In this document: piece by piece, positions 17,863 through 26,604 of the stretch
Layout: each line of letters begins with the position of its first letter
How positions within the stretch are numbered: position 1 is the first letter of the stretch
NCBI GenBank assembly: GCA_020692565.1
Contig: JAIMKJ010000003.1
Coordinates: forward strand, 1 to 64,000
Reading direction: 5' to 3'
DNA from: Thermomonas sp.
GTDB lineage: Bacteria > Pseudomonadota > Gammaproteobacteria > Xanthomonadales > Xanthomonadaceae
DNA: 64,000 bases
Made by a program: the position numbers and the translations under genes
Notes under the pieces: model-generated
The model's database searches: none
The model's input: only the letters and a program-made list of their open reading frames with translations
Told to the model about the DNA's origin: nothing

Positions 17863-19532
17863 TACGGACGCGCTCCGAACACCGCGATGCGGGTCGAACG
17901 GTTCATTTCGCGGCAGGCATCGAGATCCACGCCTTCGGCGCCGGGATTGCTCTCGTCGCACAGCGGTTTGTTGGGGCCGTTGCCGACGATCTTGAAGCGC
18001 TCGCGCGGGAACTCCCACTGCTTGCTGAGATAGTCGACCACGGCTTCTGCGCGCGCCAGCGACAGGCGATTGTTGATCGCGAGATTGCCGGTGCTGTCGG
18101 TATTGCCGCTGATCTCGAAATAGGCGCTGCCGTTGTTCTCGATGAACGGCACCATGTCGGTGTCGATGGTCTTCTCGGAGCGCTTGGTCAGCGCCGACTG
18201 GCCGCTGGCGAAATTCACGGTCACCGGCTTGGTCACCGTGGCCGGCGCCTGCACCGCTTCCTCACGCTCGGCGGTGGTATAGGTTTCGACTTTCCTGGCT
18301 TCGGCCTGCGCCGCGGTGCTGGCGTCGTAGAGATTGCGGATGAAACGGGTGTCGAAGCTGTCCTGCGGCGCGATCACCGGCGACTTCGGGTTCGCCAGTG
18401 CGCCCGCGGCGCGATAGATCTGGTCGAAGCGCTGATAGACGCGCTCGTAGTGATTGGTGCCGCCGGACATGCCGAGGATGCGCGCGTTGTCGGCGACGCC
18501 GGTCCACAGCAGATTGTCGAAGAGCTTCTTCACGAACGGCTTGCCTTCGTCCTTCGCCAGCAGGGTGAAGAATTCCTCGGTCTTCACCAGCGCATCGACT
18601 GCCTGGTTCGGGTTGGCCTTGGCCGCATCCACGCCCTTCATCCAGCCGTTGACCAGTTTCTGCACCGCCTCGCGGCCCTGCGGATCGTTGAGCACGCGCT
18701 GGTCGCAGACGATCACATCGAAGATCAGGTTGGATGCGGTTTTCGTCGAATACACCACATGGCCCCGGGTCGCGCGCAGCGCGAGCGAGAGGTCCGGGTC
18801 CCACAGCGCCGCGGCGTCGACGTTGCCCGATTCCAACGCGGCACGCACGCCGGCGAGACCGTCTTCGGCGGCGATGTAGACGTATTCGATGCTCTGCTTC
18901 CTGCGCGCGGACAGCGACGAGTTATCGATCGCGTCGATCGACATGCCGTGCGACGGCGTGAACTGCAGCAGCGCGAGCTTCTTGCCGGCCAGGTCTTCGA
19001 CGCTTCGGATCGACGGATCCTTGGCGATGATGGCGTCGGCGCCGCGGGTGTTGTCGACGATCATCACCGCCTTGGCGTCGTGACCGCTGTTGCGCAGGTT
19101 CGGCTGCTCCTGCGCCCAGAAATCCGACGTGCGCCACGCGCACTGCGCGGTGCCGGACTCGAAGATGGTGGCGAGGGTGGGAATGTCGTCCTGGATCACG
19201 AATTCGACGTTCAGGCCTTCCTGGTCGAACAGCGAGCCCGACTGCGTCTTCAGGCTCTGGCCGTTGGCGACCAGCGCCGGCGCGTAACCGTGGAAGCTGA
19301 CGATACTGACCTTCAGCGGGTTGCCGGCGGCGCCGAGCGGGCCGTCGCCCTTGCCGGCGTAGCTGCCGGCCGAAGCGGTGGATTTGCCGCCATCGGTCTG
19401 CGCGGTGGCGGCGCCTTCATCGCCGCCGTCGGCCGTGCGGTTCTTGTAGAGATTCCACAGCACCGAGCCGCTGCCGACCAGGACGATCGCGCCGACCAGC
19501 AACTTGGCGAACGGGGTGAGTTTGATGGCCAT
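17862..19532 (-). CDS. ABC solute-binding protein fused to OmpA-type peptidoglycan-binding domain
   Basis: 556 residues. One N-terminal membrane anchor (about 8-27, no lipobox), a polar linker, then an SsuA/NrtA-like binding domain (about 72-380) with 'FHGYAPALVANGQSL' and 'GVRAALESGNVDAAALWDPD'. Residues about 435-555 are an OmpA/MotB domain: 'VNFASGQSALTK', 'GNTDSTGN' (475-483 region) and 'NNRLSLARAEAVVDYL', including the Asp and Arg positions that bind diaminopimelate in the family. Two Cys (525, 540) may form a disulfide. This ties a transporter's binding module to the cell wall, unusual for an importer. AGGAG precedes the ATG. It is second in block 2. Confidence 0.88.
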   Translation of the reverse strand: MAIKLTPFAKLLVGAIVLVGSGSVLWNLYKNRTADGGDEGAATAQTDGGKSTASAGSYAGKGDGPLGAAGNPLKVSIVSFHGYAPALVANGQSLKTQSGSLFDQEGLNVEFVIQDDIPTLATIFESGTAQCAWRTSDFWAQEQPNLRNSGHDAKAVMIVDNTRGADAIIAKDPSIRSVEDLAGKKLALLQFTPSHGMSIDAIDNSSLSARRKQSIEYVYIAAEDGLAGVRAALESGNVDAAALWDPDLSLALRATRGHVVYSTKTASNLIFDVIVCDQRVLNDPQGREAVQKLVNGWMKGVDAAKANPNQAVDALVKTEEFFTLLAKDEGKPFVKKLFDNLLWTGVADNARILGMSGGTNHYERVYQRFDQIYRAAGALANPKSPVIAPQDSFDTRFIRNLYDASTAAQAEARKVETYTTAEREEAVQAPATVTKPVTVNFASGQSALTKRSEKTIDTDMVPFIENNGSAYFEISGNTDSTGNLAINNRLSLARAEAVVDYLSKQWEFPRERFKIVGNGPNKPLCDESNPGAEGVDLDACREMNRSTRIAVFGARP

Positions 19533-19582
19533 GAGGCGCTCCTAGACGGACGAGTAACGAAAGAAATGACGGACGTCGGCGA

Positions 19583-20305
19583 TCACTTCGCCGGCGGGCG
19601 GAACTGGGCGACCAGTTCCTCCAGATTGAGGATGTGGGCGTCGATGCGCTGGGTTTCGCGCAGCAGCGCCGCCTTGTTCGATTCCGATTCCGACTGCAGT
19701 TTGGCGACGTCGGCGGCGGTGCTGCCGACGACGTCCTGGATCTGCGCTTCCAGCGCGGCGATCTGCTGCCGCAGCTCGGCCAGGCGCCCGTCGCGGCTGC
19801 TTTCCAGCGCAGCGACGCGCGCGCGGTTCGCCTGCACCACCCCGTCTGCGGCACCCTGCATCTGACGTTGATGTCCGCGCAGGGCGGCCATCTTGGCATC
19901 GGCATCGGCCAGCACATCGTCCATGGACCAGGTCTCGTCGGCGACGTCCATGGCGGTGATCGCGGCGCGGCGGGTAGCAGGATCCAGCGCGCGCAGCCCG
20001 TCCACCAGCTTCAACAGGCGCTCCACGGGGAACGGGGCCTCGACCACCCCCTGCCGGCCGTAGATATCGACGAACGTCAGTCCTTCCTCGACGCCGACGA
20101 CCTCGCTGGCTCCCGCTTCTGCACGACCGGCATCGGCATCGGCGGCATCTTCGCCATCGGGCAGGGGCGGCGGCGCTTCGGCCCGCGCCGCGCGGCGGAT
20201 GATGGCGTCGATATCGGCATCTCCGGTCGGAGCGGCATCGCGCGCGGGCACGTCGGCCCGCTCGATCAGGCGAGCCGCTTCAAGAATCTTCTTCAATGAC
20301 GACAT
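19583..20305 (-). CDS. Coiled-coil protein of unknown function, first gene of block 2
   Basis: 240 residues, soluble, acidic. The N-terminal third is Ala/Asp-rich and probably disordered. The middle holds a compact helical part ('LLKLVDGLRALDPATRRAAI'). From about 130 to 230 there is a long coiled coil ('LAELRQQIAALEAQIQDVVG'). No membrane segment or catalytic motif is visible. The ATG at 20305 begins a plausible helix, 'MSSLKKILEAARLIERA'. It is 50 bases upstream of the SBP-OmpA gene and likely leads the operon. A cytoplasmic adaptor for the PspA/AAA genes downstream is possible. Confidence 0.6.
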   Translation of the reverse strand: MSSLKKILEAARLIERADVPARDAAPTGDADIDAIIRRAARAEAPPPLPDGEDAADADAGRAEAGASEVVGVEEGLTFVDIYGRQGVVEAPFPVERLLKLVDGLRALDPATRRAAITAMDVADETWSMDDVLADADAKMAALRGHQRQMQGAADGVVQANRARVAALESSRDGRLAELRQQIAALEAQIQDVVGSTAADVAKLQSESESNKAALLRETQRIDAHILNLEELVAQFRPPAK

Positions 20306-20404
20306 TGGATATCCCCGGGGATGGAAGCGGACCCCATGAAGCGGATCCAACGCAAGAATAAGGGAAGGGCCGCACAAATCCAGTGCGACGGGCGCCCCGA
20401 AGCA

Positions 20405-21046
20405 TCACACCGCGCGGTTCCGTCCCCGCCACGGCGCGTACCACGCGCGGATGCGGGCCATGTCGACCTCCATGTCGTCGCTGAGCACGAACGGCTCGCC
20501 GATGCCGATGATCTTGTCCGGATAGTGGAAATACGCCGGCACCACCGGCACGCCGGCGCCCTTGGCGATCTTCCAGAAACCGGTCTTCCAGCGCTCCACG
20601 CGCTTGCGGGTGCCTTCCGGGGCGATACCGATCCACAGCCGCTCCTCGCGCCCGAAGCGGTCGATGATCTGATCGACGAAGCCGCCGGTCGCGCTGCGGT
20701 TGACCTCGATCACGCCCAGCCGGCGCAGCAGCGGACCGAGCGGCCACCAGAACAGTTGATGTTTGGCGAAGATGCGGACGTCGACGCCCAGCGCGACCTT
20801 GACCAGAAGCCCCCAGAATCCGTCCCAGTTCGAGGAGTGCGGGGCACCCACCAGGACCGCCTTGGGCGCATCCGGGAACGTGCCCACCACCTGCCAACCG
20901 CACGCGCGCAGCACCGACCGCGCCAATCGGCGGGTGAAACGGCTGGAGCGCGTCCGCGGCAGGCTGGGCGGCAGCGGCGATGCCAGCAGATCCTGCGCAG
21001 GCCTGTCCTTCACGGCCGCGCCCCGCACCGCCTCGTCTTCGGTCAT
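20405..21046 (-). CDS. PlsC-family (lysophospholipid) acyltransferase
   Basis: 213 residues. The acyltransferase signature HxxxxD is present as 'PHSSNWDGFW' and the EGT(R) motif as 'GIAPEGTRKRVERWKTGFW'; the block 'FWWPLGPLLRRLGVIEVNR' lies between them. It probably acylates a lysophospholipid or related acceptor at the inner membrane; the exact acceptor is unknown. The start codon lies one base after the ArfB stop, so the two genes are co-transcribed. Family members without strong transmembrane segments are common. Confidence 0.8.
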   Translation of the reverse strand: MTEDEAVRGAAVKDRPAQDLLASPLPPSLPRTRSSRFTRRLARSVLRACGWQVVGTFPDAPKAVLVGAPHSSNWDGFWGLLVKVALGVDVRIFAKHQLFWWPLGPLLRRLGVIEVNRSATGGFVDQIIDRFGREERLWIGIAPEGTRKRVERWKTGFWKIAKGAGVPVVPAYFHYPDKIIGIGEPFVLSDDMEVDMARIRAWYAPWRGRNRAV

Positions 21047-21047
21047 G

Positions 21048-21458
21048 TCAGTCCCAGTCCCTGGTCGCGCGGTCGCGCTTGCGGTCGGCGCGCTGGCGCT
21101 TGTCTTCGAGACGGCGCTTCTTGGCGGCCCTGGACGGCTTGGTCGCGACCCGCGGCGTCGGCGCCTTGGTGCCGGTCGCCACGAAGGCGGCCAGGCGCGC
21201 GCGCGCGTCCTCGCGGTTGCGTTCCTGGGTGCGGAAGCGCTGGGCATTGATCACCAGCACGCCGTCCAGGGTCACGCGCCGGTCCCGACGCGCAAGCAGA
21301 CGCTCGCGGACCGCTTCCGGCAAGACCGCCGACTGCGCCACGTCGAACCGCAGCTCCACCGCGGTCGATACCTTGTTGACGTTCTGCCCGCCCGGACCCG
21401 ACGCGCGCACGAAGCGCTCGACGAGCTCGGACTCGGGAATCGTGATCTCTTCGTCCAC
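21048..21458 (-). CDS. arfB: Alternative ribosome-rescue factor ArfB (peptidyl-tRNA hydrolase)
   Basis: 136 residues. The catalytic GGQ is at 23-25 within 'ASGPGGQNVNKVSTAVELRF', and the C-terminal tail is strongly basic ('AAKKRRLEDKRQRADRKRD'), which in ArfB inserts in the mRNA channel of stalled ribosomes. ArfB hydrolyses peptidyl-tRNA on non-stop complexes. The start is the GTG at 21458, because GGAGGGCA lies just upstream and the longer frame is not conserved-looking. Confidence 0.92.
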   Translation of the reverse strand: MDEEITIPESELVERFVRASGPGGQNVNKVSTAVELRFDVAQSAVLPEAVRERLLARRDRRVTLDGVLVINAQRFRTQERNREDARARLAAFVATGTKAPTPRVATKPSRAAKKRRLEDKRQRADRKRDRATRDWD

Positions 21459-21604
21459 ACTGCCCTCCGCGGGCGATTGTACCGACAGCCTGTCCCGATA
21501 CGCCGTACCGGCACCCGGTCGCGCCGGGCCAGCGGGCCGTCTGCGTTGATTTGACCCGCTTTCGCGGCTACCGGATGATGCAAGCCCCACAAGGAGGAAC
21601 GACC

Positions 21605-22264
21605 ATGATCCGTCACCTGCTCCTGCCAGCCGCGCTCGCCGCGGGCTTCGCGGCCATGTCGCCCTTCTCCGCTTCCGCGCAGGACCCCGCATCGGTCGGG
21701 GGCGGCGGCGACCCCGCGCTCGTCGGCGGCGGCGGCGGCGGCGGATACCGTAGCAGCGCCCCCGCAAACTATGGCGGCGGAAGCCCGGCCGGCGGCTATG
21801 GCGGCTTCGAAAGCGCTTTCGGCAGCCAGAGCCCCGCGGCCTATGCCGACGAAACCCAGACCCGCGATCGATCGGTCCGCGAAGTGGAAGCCCTGCTGCA
21901 GATGGTCCGCAACCAGCTCGACGGCACCGGCGAGACACGCAGCAACACCGGCCGCTACCGCGGCGCGGATGCCGACGCGGCGCGCTACCGCAGCGACGCC
22001 GAAGTCCTGATCCGGCGCAACTGGAAACAGCTCGGCCCGCTGACCCGCGACCTCTACACCTCGAACTACGATCGCACCGATCCCAACGACCCCAACCAGC
22101 GTTACCGCCAGAGCTTCGGCAACGGCGGCGATCCCGAATCCATGATGCTCGGCGGCGCGCAGGACGCGGCGGGCGCGATGCAGAACCTCGAAGACATGCT
22201 GCTGCCGATGCTGCAGGACCTCAAGCGTGGCTTCGACACCCAACTGCAGCAGCGCGCGCGTTGA
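21605..22264 (+). CDS. Secreted glycine-rich protein of unknown function
   Basis: 219 residues. A clear Sec signal (MIRHLLLPAALAAGFAAM...SASA) is followed by a Gly-rich, low-complexity stretch (about 30-65), then a helical region with 'VREVEALLQMVRNQLDGTG' and 'EVLIRRNWKQLGPLTRDLYT'. I do not recognise the family. AAGGAGG precedes the ATG by 9 bases. It is 34 bases upstream of the DUF2059 gene, so both are probably co-transcribed periplasmic proteins. Confidence 0.7.
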   Translation: MIRHLLLPAALAAGFAAMSPFSASAQDPASVGGGGDPALVGGGGGGGYRSSAPANYGGGSPAGGYGGFESAFGSQSPAAYADETQTRDRSVREVEALLQMVRNQLDGTGETRSNTGRYRGADADAARYRSDAEVLIRRNWKQLGPLTRDLYTSNYDRTDPNDPNQRYRQSFGNGGDPESMMLGGAQDAAGAMQNLEDMLLPMLQDLKRGFDTQLQQRAR

Positions 22265-22298
22265 CCCCTCCTTCCTCCCGCTCCGGACCTGCCCACCG

Positions 22299-22796
22299 AT
22301 GACACGTTTCCTGCTGACCCTCTGCCTGTCCCTCTGCGCCCTCGCGCCCGCACAGGCCGCGCCGCCGACCGACGCCCAGATCGACCGTCTGCTCGACACG
22401 ATGGACATGCGTCGCACGTTGGACGAGATGTTCGTGCAGATCGAAGGCATGGGCGACAGCATGGGCCGGCAGATGCTGGGCGAGGACGCCACGGCGGAAC
22501 AGCGCGCATCGTTCGAGAAGACGATGGCCCGGCAGCGCGACTCGATGCGCAGGATCATGTCCTGGGACACCATGAGCCCGATCTACCGCAAGGTCTACGC
22601 GCGGCTGTTCACCGCCGAGGAAGTGGAGGCGATGACCGCGTTCTACGGCAGCGACACCGGCCGCAGCATCATGCGCAAGATGCCGCAGGCGATGCAGCTG
22701 TCGATGGAAGAAATGCAGCCGATCATGCAGACCATGATCGCCGAGATGAAGCAGACCATCGAAGCCGACCTCGAGCAGTCCGCGAAGCCGGACTGA
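22299..22796 (+). CDS. DUF2059 periplasmic protein
   Basis: 165 residues. Signal peptide MTRFLLTLCLSLCALAPAQA, then the all-helical DUF2059 pattern. Several Met-rich segments are present ('MEEMQPIMQTMIAEMKQTIE'), and the family core is 'YRKVYARLFTAEEVEAMTAFY' read here as 'IYRKVYARLFTAEEVEAMT' followed by 'FYGSDTGRSIMRKMP'. Function of the family is unknown. It is second in a two-gene unit after the Gly-rich secreted protein. Confidence 0.8.
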   Translation: MTRFLLTLCLSLCALAPAQAAPPTDAQIDRLLDTMDMRRTLDEMFVQIEGMGDSMGRQMLGEDATAEQRASFEKTMARQRDSMRRIMSWDTMSPIYRKVYARLFTAEEVEAMTAFYGSDTGRSIMRKMPQAMQLSMEEMQPIMQTMIAEMKQTIEADLEQSAKPD

Positions 22797-22839
22797 ACAA
22801 CCCAACGCTCGACCGGCACGCACCCCGCCAGCGTCGATC

Positions 22840-23583
22840 TCAGCCGCCCGACCCCGCCTCGAACAGCGCCAGCGCCTTCGCGAACGCCGCATCCGGCGGC
22901 GCCACCGCCTCCATCCGCGCGCCGGTCCGCGGATGATCGAAAGCCAGCCGCTCCGCGTGCAGCAGCATCCGGTGGATGCCCATCATCCGGAACGCGCGGT
23001 TATGCCGGCCGTCGCCGTGGCTGGTGTCGCCGATCAGATGATGCGACAGATGCTTGAGATGACGGCGGATCTGGCGGAAGCGTCCTGTTTCCGGCTGCGC
23101 GCGCAGCAGGGCGTAGCGCGAGGTCTCGAACCCCGCGGACGGCAACGCCAGCTCGCAGGTCGCCAACCGCTGGAAGTGGGTGATCGCCGGCTTCTTCTGC
23201 GGCTTGCCGGGGCCGCCGTCCAGCGGATGATCGACGACGAAGGCCTCCTCCGGCCAGCCGCGACACACCGTCAGATAGTCCTTGCGCACGTCGCCGGACA
23301 TCAGCGCCTTGCCCAGCGTCGACGCGCTGTCGCGGTCGAACGCCAGCAGCAGGCAGCCGCTGGTCGCACGATCGAGGCGATGGACCAGGAAGACCGGCTT
23401 ACCGAACTGCTCGCGCAGCCGGTCGGCGACGAAATCGGTTTCGCCGCGCGCCAGCGCGCTGTCATGGACCATCAGCCCCGCCGGCTTGTCGACCACCGCC
23501 AGCGCCTCGTCGCAGTACAGGACCGGTATCTCTGCGGGCGCAGCGGGGTGTTCCGGGAACTCCGTGGGGGAGGATGAGGTCAT
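22840..23583 (-). CDS. truC: TruC-like tRNA pseudouridine synthase
   Basis: 247 residues of the RluA/TruC pseudouridine synthase family. The catalytic motif is 'LVHRLDRATSGCLLLA', with Asp71 as nucleophile. The C-terminal motif 'ETGRFRQIRRHLKHLSHHLI' is typical of TruC, which modifies U65 of tRNA. There is no S4 domain, consistent with TruC rather than RluC/RluD. The ATG at 23583 is used; the longer frame overlaps the divergent M16 gene's control region. Confidence 0.82.
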   Translation of the reverse strand: MTSSSPTEFPEHPAAPAEIPVLYCDEALAVVDKPAGLMVHDSALARGETDFVADRLREQFGKPVFLVHRLDRATSGCLLLAFDRDSASTLGKALMSGDVRKDYLTVCRGWPEEAFVVDHPLDGGPGKPQKKPAITHFQRLATCELALPSAGFETSRYALLRAQPETGRFRQIRRHLKHLSHHLIGDTSHGDGRHNRAFRMMGIHRMLLHAERLAFDHPRTGARMEAVAPPDAAFAKALALFEAGSGG

Positions 23584-23651
23584 CGAAGGGCGTCGGGTCT
23601 GCGAGAATCGGGGCCTATTCTCTTCGATCCGCATCCTCCCGGGAGTTCCAG

Positions 23652-26468
23652 ATGTCCTTGTTCCAACGCCGCACCGCCGCCCCGCGCGCCCTCGCCTTGG
23701 CCTGCGCACTCGCCCTGGTGTCCCCTGGCGCGTTCGCCCCCGCCGCCTTCGCCGCCGATGCCGTGCCCGCGCCGAAGGGCATGACCGCCGGCCCCTGCGT
23801 GGAAGGCATCTGCGAATACACCCTCGCCAATGGCCTGCGCGTGCTGATGTTCCCCGATGCCAGCAAACCCACGGTCACCGTCAACATCGCCTACGGCGTG
23901 GGTTCGGTGCACGAGAACTACGGCGAGACCGGCATGGCGCATCTGCTGGAGCACATGCTGTTCAAGGGCACGCCCACCCACGCCGACATCCCCGGCGCCA
24001 TGAAGGCCCGCGGCATCGAGAAGAACGCCACCACCTCGCTGGACCGCACCAACTATTACGGTTCGTTCCCGGCCAACGACGAGACCCTGGACTGGCTGCT
24101 CGCGCTGGAAGCCGACCGCATGGTCAATTCGTTCGTCGCGAAGAAGGATCTCGACAGCGAAATGACCGTGGTCCGCAACGAAATGGAGCGCAACGAGAAC
24201 AACCCCGGCGCGGTGATGTTCCAGCGCCTGCGCTCCACCGCCTACCTGTGGCACAACTACGGCAACAGCACCATCGGCGCACGTTCCGACGTGGAGAACG
24301 TGCCGATCGAGCGCCTGCAGGCCTTCTATCGCAGCTGGTACCGCCCCGACAACGCGACCCTGATCGTCGCCGGCCGCATCGATCCCGCGACCACACTGGC
24401 GAAAGTGCAGCGGCATTTCGGCACGCTCGCGCGGCCGAAGGCGCCGCTGCCGAAGCTCTACACCGCCGAGCCCACCCAGGACGGCGAGCGCGAGGTCAAC
24501 GTGCGCCGCAGCGGCGACACCCGCTTCGTCGGCATCGGTTATCACACCCCCGGCGCGACCCATCCCGACGGCCCCGCGCTGGCGGTGCTGATGGACGTGC
24601 TGGGCGATGCCCCGACCGGCCGCCTGCACAAGGCGCTGGTGGAAACCAAGCTGGCCGCCTTCGCGGGCGGCGGCAACAACACCCTGCGCGAAGGCGGCAT
24701 GGCCAACCTGATCCTGGTCGCGCCGAAGGACGCCGACATCGCCAAGGCCGAAGCGGAACTGCTGCGGCAGGCCGAGAGCGTGCTCGCAGCGACGCCGGTC
24801 ACCGCCGACGAAGTGGCGAAGGCCAAGGAACGCATCGCGAACGGCTACGAAAACAGCTTCGCCAACGTCAATAACGTGGCGATGGCGCTGACCGAATCGG
24901 TCGCGGCAGGCGACTGGCGCCTGTATTTCCTGCAGCGCGACCGCATCGCCGCGGTGACGGTGGACGACGTCAACCGCGTCGCGCGCACGTATTTCAAACC
25001 CAGCAACCGCACCCTGGCCCGGTTCATCCCGACCGACAGCGCCGAACGCGTCGAGATCGCGGCGGCGCCCAGCGCCGCGGAAGCGCTGAAGGGTTACACC
25101 GGCAAGGCCGCGCTCGCCGCCGGCGAAACCTTCGACCCCACCCCCGCGAACATCGACGCGCGCACCGAGACCTTCACGATCGGCGACAAGCTGAAGGTGT
25201 CGCTGCTGCCGAAGGACACGCGCGGCGACACCGTGAACGTGAACGCGATCTTCCGCTTCGGCGATGTGGAATCGATCAAGCGCAGCCCGGACCCCGCCGG
25301 CAGCGCCGCGGGCGACATGCTGATGCGCGGCAGCAAAACGATGACCCGCGAACAGATCGCACAGCGCTTCGAGGCGCTGAAGACCACCGCGAACGTCTCG
25401 GGCGGCGTGCAGAGCGCGAGCATCGGCCTGAACTCGCGGCGCGAGCACCTGGCAGAAGCGCTGGCGCTGGCGGCCGACGTGCTGCGCAACCCGAGTTTCC
25501 CGGAAGCCGAATTCGAACAGTTCCGGCTGCAGTCGATCACCGGCCTGGAAAGCGCGCGCAAGGAACCAGGCACCGTCGTCGGCCTGGCGATGAGCGAATA
25601 CTTCGATCCGTGGCCGAAGGATCATCCGTTCGCCTACAAGTCGATCGACCAGAGCCTGGTCGATCTGCGCGCGCTCAAGCGCGAGGACGCGATCGCGTTC
25701 CACCGCGATTTCTACGGCACCGCCGAAGGCGAGATCGCCATCGTCGGCGACTTCGACCCGGTGGCGATGAAAGCGCAGTTGCAGGCCCTGTTCGGCGACT
25801 GGCGCAGCGCCAGGCCCTACGCGCCGGTGCCCACGCGCTATACCGAAGTCGCCGCGCGCGAAGTGCGGCTGGAAACCCCCGACAAGGCCAACGCCGTGGT
25901 GATGGCGCGCGCGAATCTGTCTTTGAACGACGCCGATGCCGATTATCCCGCGCTGATGATCGCCAACAGCGTGCTGGGCGGCGGCTCGCTGGATTCGCGC
26001 CTGGGCAACCGCCTGCGCCAGAAGGAAGGCCTGAGCTACAACGTCAGCAGCAGCATCGTCGCCGACAGCGCGCCGGAAGGCCGCGACGATGCCGGGCGGC
26101 TGGGCATCCAGGCCATCGCCGCGCCGGAAAACGTCGCCCGGCTGGACACCGCCCTGCGCGAGGAAGTGACCCGCTTCGTCCGCGACGGCATCACCGCCGA
26201 GGAATTGAAGAGCGCGGTCAACGACCTGCTGACCCGACGCCAGCAGAGCCGCGCCAGCGACGGCAGCGTCGCCGGCTCGCTCGCGCGCAATCTGCACATG
26301 CGCCGGACGATGGCCTGGGCGGCGGATTTCGACGCGAAGCTGAAGGCGCTGACCGTGGACGACGTGAACGCCGCGATCCGCAAGCACATCAAGCCCGAAG
26401 CGATCAGCGTGTTCGCCGCGGGGGATTTCGCGAAGGCGACGAAGGCCGCGCCTGCGGCGGCGAAGTAA
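23652..26468 (+). CDS. Periplasmic M16 family zinc metalloprotease (two-lobed)
   Basis: 938 residues: signal peptide (about 1-35), then two tandem M16 halves. The first carries the inverted zinc motif HLLEH (97-101), with the third ligand Glu177 in 'VVRNEMERNENN'. The second half (from about 490) lacks HxxEH, as is usual for the inactive lobe, and has 'SVLGGGSLDSRLGNRLRQKEG'. Such proteases form a clamshell that degrades short peptides. The ATG at 23652 opens a good export signal. It is divergent from truC. A second, separate paralogue lies at 52513. Confidence 0.88.
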   Translation: MSLFQRRTAAPRALALACALALVSPGAFAPAAFAADAVPAPKGMTAGPCVEGICEYTLANGLRVLMFPDASKPTVTVNIAYGVGSVHENYGETGMAHLLEHMLFKGTPTHADIPGAMKARGIEKNATTSLDRTNYYGSFPANDETLDWLLALEADRMVNSFVAKKDLDSEMTVVRNEMERNENNPGAVMFQRLRSTAYLWHNYGNSTIGARSDVENVPIERLQAFYRSWYRPDNATLIVAGRIDPATTLAKVQRHFGTLARPKAPLPKLYTAEPTQDGEREVNVRRSGDTRFVGIGYHTPGATHPDGPALAVLMDVLGDAPTGRLHKALVETKLAAFAGGGNNTLREGGMANLILVAPKDADIAKAEAELLRQAESVLAATPVTADEVAKAKERIANGYENSFANVNNVAMALTESVAAGDWRLYFLQRDRIAAVTVDDVNRVARTYFKPSNRTLARFIPTDSAERVEIAAAPSAAEALKGYTGKAALAAGETFDPTPANIDARTETFTIGDKLKVSLLPKDTRGDTVNVNAIFRFGDVESIKRSPDPAGSAAGDMLMRGSKTMTREQIAQRFEALKTTANVSGGVQSASIGLNSRREHLAEALALAADVLRNPSFPEAEFEQFRLQSITGLESARKEPGTVVGLAMSEYFDPWPKDHPFAYKSIDQSLVDLRALKREDAIAFHRDFYGTAEGEIAIVGDFDPVAMKAQLQALFGDWRSARPYAPVPTRYTEVAAREVRLETPDKANAVVMARANLSLNDADADYPALMIANSVLGGGSLDSRLGNRLRQKEGLSYNVSSSIVADSAPEGRDDAGRLGIQAIAAPENVARLDTALREEVTRFVRDGITAEELKSAVNDLLTRRQQSRASDGSVAGSLARNLHMRRTMAWAADFDAKLKALTVDDVNAAIRKHIKPEAISVFAAGDFAKATKAAPAAAK

Positions 26469-26472
26469 GCAT

Positions 26473-26594
26473 CGTAGGGCGGGCCCTGGCCCGCCATTGC
26501 GATCTGTCAGCGCACCGCACGCTGATCGAAGCCGCTTCGACCGCTGCAATCTGGAGCGGAACGGTCGCGACGGCGGGCCAGGGCCCGCCCTACG
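26473..26594. repeat. REP-like inverted pair (GTAGGGCGGGCCCTGGCCCGCC family)
   Basis: Left unit CGTAGGGCGGGCCCTGGCCC followed by GCC; right unit is its complement, ending GGGCCCGCCCTACG. About 75 bases lie between the units. It separates the 3' ends of the M16 gene (+) and ubiB (-). The single hairpin at 1090-1107 matches one unit, including the flanking CATTGC. Confidence 0.85.
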
Positions 26595-26604
26595 ATCCCC
26601 GGGG

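Noticed and set aside
22840..23583. RluC/RluD-type ribosomal pseudouridine synthase
   Set aside because: No N-terminal S4 domain; length and C-terminal motif fit TruC.
23580..26549. Minus-strand open frame of about 990 codons opposite the M16 protease gene
   Set aside because: The plus strand has a signal peptide, HLLEH and the full M16 pattern; the other frame is a shadow.
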